Assembly: GCF_026151205.1 (NCBI RefSeq)
Contig: NC_087082.1
Location: 20,298,494-20,362,493 of the forward strand
Direction of reading: 5' to 3'
DNA length: 64,000 nt
Source: Bolinopsis microptera
Taxonomy: Eukaryota > Ctenophora > Tentaculata > Lobata > Bolinopsidae
Shown here: positions 60,366-64,000 of the stretch, in pieces
Position numbering within the stretch: the first letter of the stretch is position 1
Layout: each line of letters begins with the position of its first letter
Position numbers and translations under genes: made by a program
The notes under the pieces: generated by a model
The model's database searches: none
What the model was told of the DNA's origin: nothing
Seen by the model: the letters and a program-made list of their open reading frames with translations, nothing else

Positions 60366-61448
60366 ACTTACTTGGGTTACTTGGGGTTGCTTCATAGATC
60401 CTCTATCGGGTCATCAGAACGGCTGACCACCCGTGCAGCGAAGTTGCTGTCTTTTCTGCGCTCCAGTTCAATAACGAATTCCCGTTCTGGCAACAATATC
60501 CAGTAACAGGAGGTTCGTCCGGAATAGATGTAACAAACTCCGTCAACAATGACTAGGGGGTCCTCGATAAGGTGCAGGTTTGCGGGAATGATGTTCCACA
60601 ATCGAGGCCCCATCACTACAAATGAGCTGTCAAAGATCGATTGATTCCTTTGGCTACTGGACGTTGACAAGCTAGGGACTACTGCTTTCTGGCCATAACG
60701 GAGTGTATCTGTAAACTGAACGTTGACATCATTAGGACACTTCTTGTGTAGGATCTTCCACATATGAATGATAGTGTAACGTTCTCTCCTCCGTTGAAGT
60801 GACATCAATTTTAAGGCCTTCAGTCTCTGCCAATAGTTCAGATGTTGCCCACCATGTATTTTGGACGTAAATGTACGTTGTACTCCCTCTAGCTCAGCGA
60901 TATCAGCTTGCTTAGTTGAATTCCAGAGGGGACAACAGTACTCGAGATGGCTTCTGACTAATGACTTGTAGAGGGTCAGCATAGTGATCTTGTTTCTCGA
61001 TCTAAAAGCGCTCAGAACCCAAGAGGCAACTTTACGGGCACGATCTGCTATCATAGTAACATGTGAGCTTCAAGACAAGTCCGCCGAGATCAAAACCCCC
61101 AGGTCTTTGACTGCATCCGTAGGGTACATTATGTTACCATGCGAAACTTGATAAGTTTGCGTCAGGATGGCAAACGGGAGGTCTTGCAAGCTGTTTCGGG
61201 GACAGTGTTTGTGCACGAGTATCTCAAATTTATCCTCATGCAATGACATGTTATTGCATCTTGCCCAGTCAATGACAGAGTTGAGATCATTTTGCAGTAT
61301 ACTTGCATCATCAAGTGTATAGATGTGCCTCAAAATCCGTGTATCGTCAGCAAAGAATCTAATGACACATCCTGTGATGCACAGCTTCATGTCATTAATG
61401 AACAAAATGAAAAGCAGCGGGCCCAAAACTGTACCCTGTGGCAAATAG
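60366..61448 (-). mobile_element. 5'-truncated CR1-like LINE with one nonsense codon
   Basis: Minus-strand frame 61444-61070 begins at LPQGTVLGPLLFILFINDM and has FFADDTRIL (the catalytic motif) and KDLGVLISADLS, then TGA. The same frame continues as SSHVTMIADRARKVASWVL through HLEYCCPLWNS to a stop at 60392. The TGA replaces an expected Trp, so a single base change broke the frame. The 3' tail shows AAGTAACCC-type units. Flanking GTTCTGGAAG units at both ends show insertion inside a minisatellite. Confidence 0.87.
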
Positions 61449-61475
61449 TTCTTAAAAGTTCTGGAAGGTTCTGGA

Positions 61476-62249
61476 AGGATATAAGTGATGGGACGGGTTG
61501 TTTGTTTCAGAAGATTTATAATAACATGTGTCTACTGTCTATCTTCAAACGTTAAACTAGTAGAAAAGTCCGAAGAGAGCGATGGTAGCGGCAAGCAGGA
61601 AGAGGGAGGCGTCAAGTTCGCAGTATGTCCAAGATTTTAAAAATCGAATAAAGGCCTATCTTAAAATTTTGCCCGGACAATCTCTTCTAAATGATCCTTA
61701 GAACATATCCTGAAAGTTTGAGGGTGATTGCTCAAAAAATGTAGGAGGAGATAGATTTTTAGACTCGATTTTCAGGGCACGCGATCAAAAATCGCTCGTG
61801 CAATACAATTACACACAAGCACTGACCTTTTACCGGCGATAATTTCGGCTAGGAGCAATATTTTTCTATCGGATTAAAAGCATCTGATAGATATCACTCC
61901 CCTCTATCAGAAACAACTAAAAAGTCGATTTTTAGAAAATTTCCATGATTTTCACTGTTTGCTTGCGGTTGAGCAAACAGTGCAGCATCTGGTAACCTGG
62001 TTACCTGGTTACATCGCTTAGTTAGTTTTATTTCTCTAGACTTTTTAAACTGAATTCACAGACAAATAATTAGTATTATTGGGGATGTTACAGATCTCTT
62101 TTAATATTTTTGTCACTCGGTGGTTTTATTAGCTTCACGATAACAGTTTTACAGCAAGTTGCAAATCCACAAATCATCACACACATACATACATAACACA
62201 CGCGTGCACACATCTTCACAATATTTACCAGCCCAATTTCCGGACTTCT
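61476..62249. other. Intergenic, no gene seen
   Basis: No supportable exon. GGTTACC-type short repeats near 61990-62015. Confidence 0.45.
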
Positions 62250-62330
62250 GACCAGTGTGACCAGTGTGACCAGCTGTGACTAGTGTGACTAGTGTGACCA
62301 GTGTGACCAGTTGCAGTGTGACCAACAACA
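62250..62330. repeat. TGTGACCAG(T) repeat
   Basis: About seven 9-10 bp units of GTGTGACCAG / GTGTGACTAG. Confidence 0.85.
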
Positions 62331-62577
62331 ACAACAACCACTGTGTAGGTCCTGGTCAGCCAAATTCCATTAATGACCAGCCATTTACCCAGCCGGTTTT
62401 ACCAACATTATGCCCGTTCAGGCGGGGGATTATGTTTACCTCGTAATGTTAGTCACGTGTAACTACACTTGTTGTAACTATGCCATATAATAAAGTGTGA
62501 TCTGCAGCTGCTGTGATGTTGTGTCTCATGCTGTCTGTGTGGAGTGTAACACATTTTAACTGTAATTTTATTAAATT

Positions 62578-62684
62578 CACGTGGTGTTGTGATGACGTCA
62601 CGTGGTGTTGTGATGACGTCACGTGGTGTTGTGATGACGTCACGTGGTGTTGTGATGACGTCACGTGGTGTTGTGATGACGTCA
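62578..62684. promoter_or_regulatory. 21-bp minisatellite with five CRE and five CACGTG sites
   Basis: Perfect palindromic cAMP-response elements TGACGTCA start at 62593, 62614, 62635, 62656 and 62677, exactly 21 bp apart. CACGTG overlaps the end of the first four (from 62599) with one more at 62578. The last unit has CACATG instead. No gene is recognised next to it, so a regulatory role is inferred from the motifs. Confidence 0.6.
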
Positions 62685-64000
62685 CATGATCAATAATCGT
62701 GGTGTAAGTGTGTGAATAGAACTTAATGGGGTTGTGTACTGATTTTGGTTGAATTGTAGCATGAATTTAGAACTGGTATAGCTCAACTGGATGTATGTTA
62801 ACTGGGCATGTTAACAAATCAGTTATAAAACATGGTGTGAATGAATTCATGTACTTCACTCCCATTATTTCATAATTTACTGAGATTGGCAGCATTAAAG
62901 AATTAAAACCACAATATAAAACAAATATTTTAATTCTGCTCGTCAAATGCACTCGAAAAGAGATCTAGATCATGCATAAGATATTACAGTGCAGCTTATG
63001 TGTTACTGTTATAGCTGAAGATGAGTGCAGTTGGCATTGACTTTCAGAATTTACAGAAAATGAAATGTACAAAAGTCGTTCGTAAGGACAACTTAAACCA
63101 AATTTCTATAATACTAACTTAAAAATGACTTCCCTACACAATACTTACTAATACAATACTTGCACACAGCACAACCGGTCATATTCCTGTCTGTTTCCCT
63201 ACAAAAGTACAAACTGAACATGTAGTATACCTTTCTTACTAGCAGTAAATCAGGGTAAGAGTATTAATAAACTCGTCGAGCAATAAACTTGAAGTTTAAC
63301 GTATTATTTTTGTTGTAATGTTAATTATAGTGATTAATTAAAGTAGAGAAGCTATTGGCGATGTAATGAGACATATTCACATGACAGTGTTACACGTGAT
63401 GCCCATATAAGGAGTGAGAGCATTAATTATTATTATACACAGTCTAGTTAGTACCTCGTGATAATATGATCTTCTGAGAGGATGAAGGATCACGAGGTAC
63501 TTTGTTAACAAGAAGGCCAAACTTCTTCCGAGGCTCAGCCTCTGAGACAACCACAGGTATAATGTACACCAGAAGTAAAAAGCTACTTTACTAAAACCTT
63601 ACTTTTAGTACCAGTGTAGGGTCTACCCGGTAGTTTATTCTAGACCCTAAGTTTCTATGTAAAGATGTAACACTATTAATAGTGTAACAAGCCGGTGGCG
63701 GAGAGAGAGATGTAACACTATTAATAGTTACTATGGTAACGGTGGTGGTGTCCTTCTATTTTACTCACAGTGACTTGCAGTTAGTAGATTTATTCTTTAC
63801 GTCACAACGTCACAACGCAACTGTTAAATAGGTCTCTATTTGAGCTGCTCAAAGGGCTCATTTTAAGATTTTATCAGATAATGTCCTCTTATTGGCCATT
63901 AAACTATTAAAGTCTCTGTATCGGACTCAAGTAAAAGCATTGAAGGATGTAACGAATTTTAGAGCAGGGCGTGGTTTATTACGAATACAACTTGTGACGC
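62685..64000. other. Intergenic, no gene seen; short hairpin
   Basis: No supportable exon. A 13-bp inverted repeat, AGTACCTCGTGAT at 63450-63462 with its complement at 63489-63501, forms a stem-loop with a 26-base loop. A TGTAACACTATTAATAGT palindrome occurs twice near 63666 and 63710. Confidence 0.5.

Noticed and set aside
63450..63501. tRNA or riboswitch-like hairpin
   Set aside because: Only a single 13-bp stem; no cloverleaf or other conserved elements.

Overview
This window is nuclear DNA of an invertebrate animal. It has spliceosomal GT-AG introns, a canonical beta-tubulin with an axonemal-type tail, extracellular VWD/C8, VWA, Ig, Kazal and Ly6 domains, several non-LTR (LINE) retrotransposons, MULE, hAT and Harbinger-type DNA elements, and an AT-rich background crowded with tandem repeats. 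A marine non-vertebrate such as a cnidarian or similar lineage would fit, but the sequence does not settle the phylum. No tRNA, rRNA, CRISPR array or prokaryotic operon was seen.

Layout. 0-3.1 kb: a short tandem array, then a decayed Mutator-like (MULE) transposon with terminal inverted repeats and a 9-bp target duplication. 3.4-5.5 kb (-): six exons of a secreted VWD-C8 protein. 5.8-7.9 kb (+): beta-tubulin with a CArG/CACGTG/TATA promoter and a one-base frameshift in exon 2. 8-13 kb: repeats, a foldback element and a 40-bp perfect palindrome. 13.2-14.2 kb (+): a small four-exon secreted protein. 14.2-20.5 kb (-): nine exons of a VWA-Ig-follistatin/Kazal-Ig protein; reading phase is conserved across every junction I assembled. 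21-31 kb: a Harbinger MITE, three LINE fragments and a possible kinase-like remnant. 31.6-36.6 kb (+): a LINE with two overlapping ORFs. 37-41.2 kb: a large foldback element with inverted arms of about 1.3 kb. 43.1-44.1 kb (+): the first two kinase-domain exons of an AMPK-related kinase. 44.5-56 kb: mostly repeats, including a pure-purine array, a G-rich array and a 1-kb minisatellite open in all three forward frames. 56.9-57.4 kb (-): an intronless Ly6/three-finger protein. 58-64 kb: LINE remnants and a CRE/E-box minisatellite.

The most striking observations are two. First, in the VWA-Ig-Kazal gene four different minisatellites (18, 46, 52 and 57 bp units) each span an exon-intron junction, so they multiply splice donors or acceptors. 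The 18-bp array does so in frame and in phase 0, inside the loop of an Ig domain. Second, the LINE at 31.9-36.4 kb has a first ORF that reads as an AlkB-like 2-oxoglutarate/Fe(II) dioxygenase domain joined to an SGNH/GDSL esterase domain, followed by an ORF2 with PHD finger, APE-type endonuclease and reverse transcriptase. All domain names are from motif reading, without database searches.
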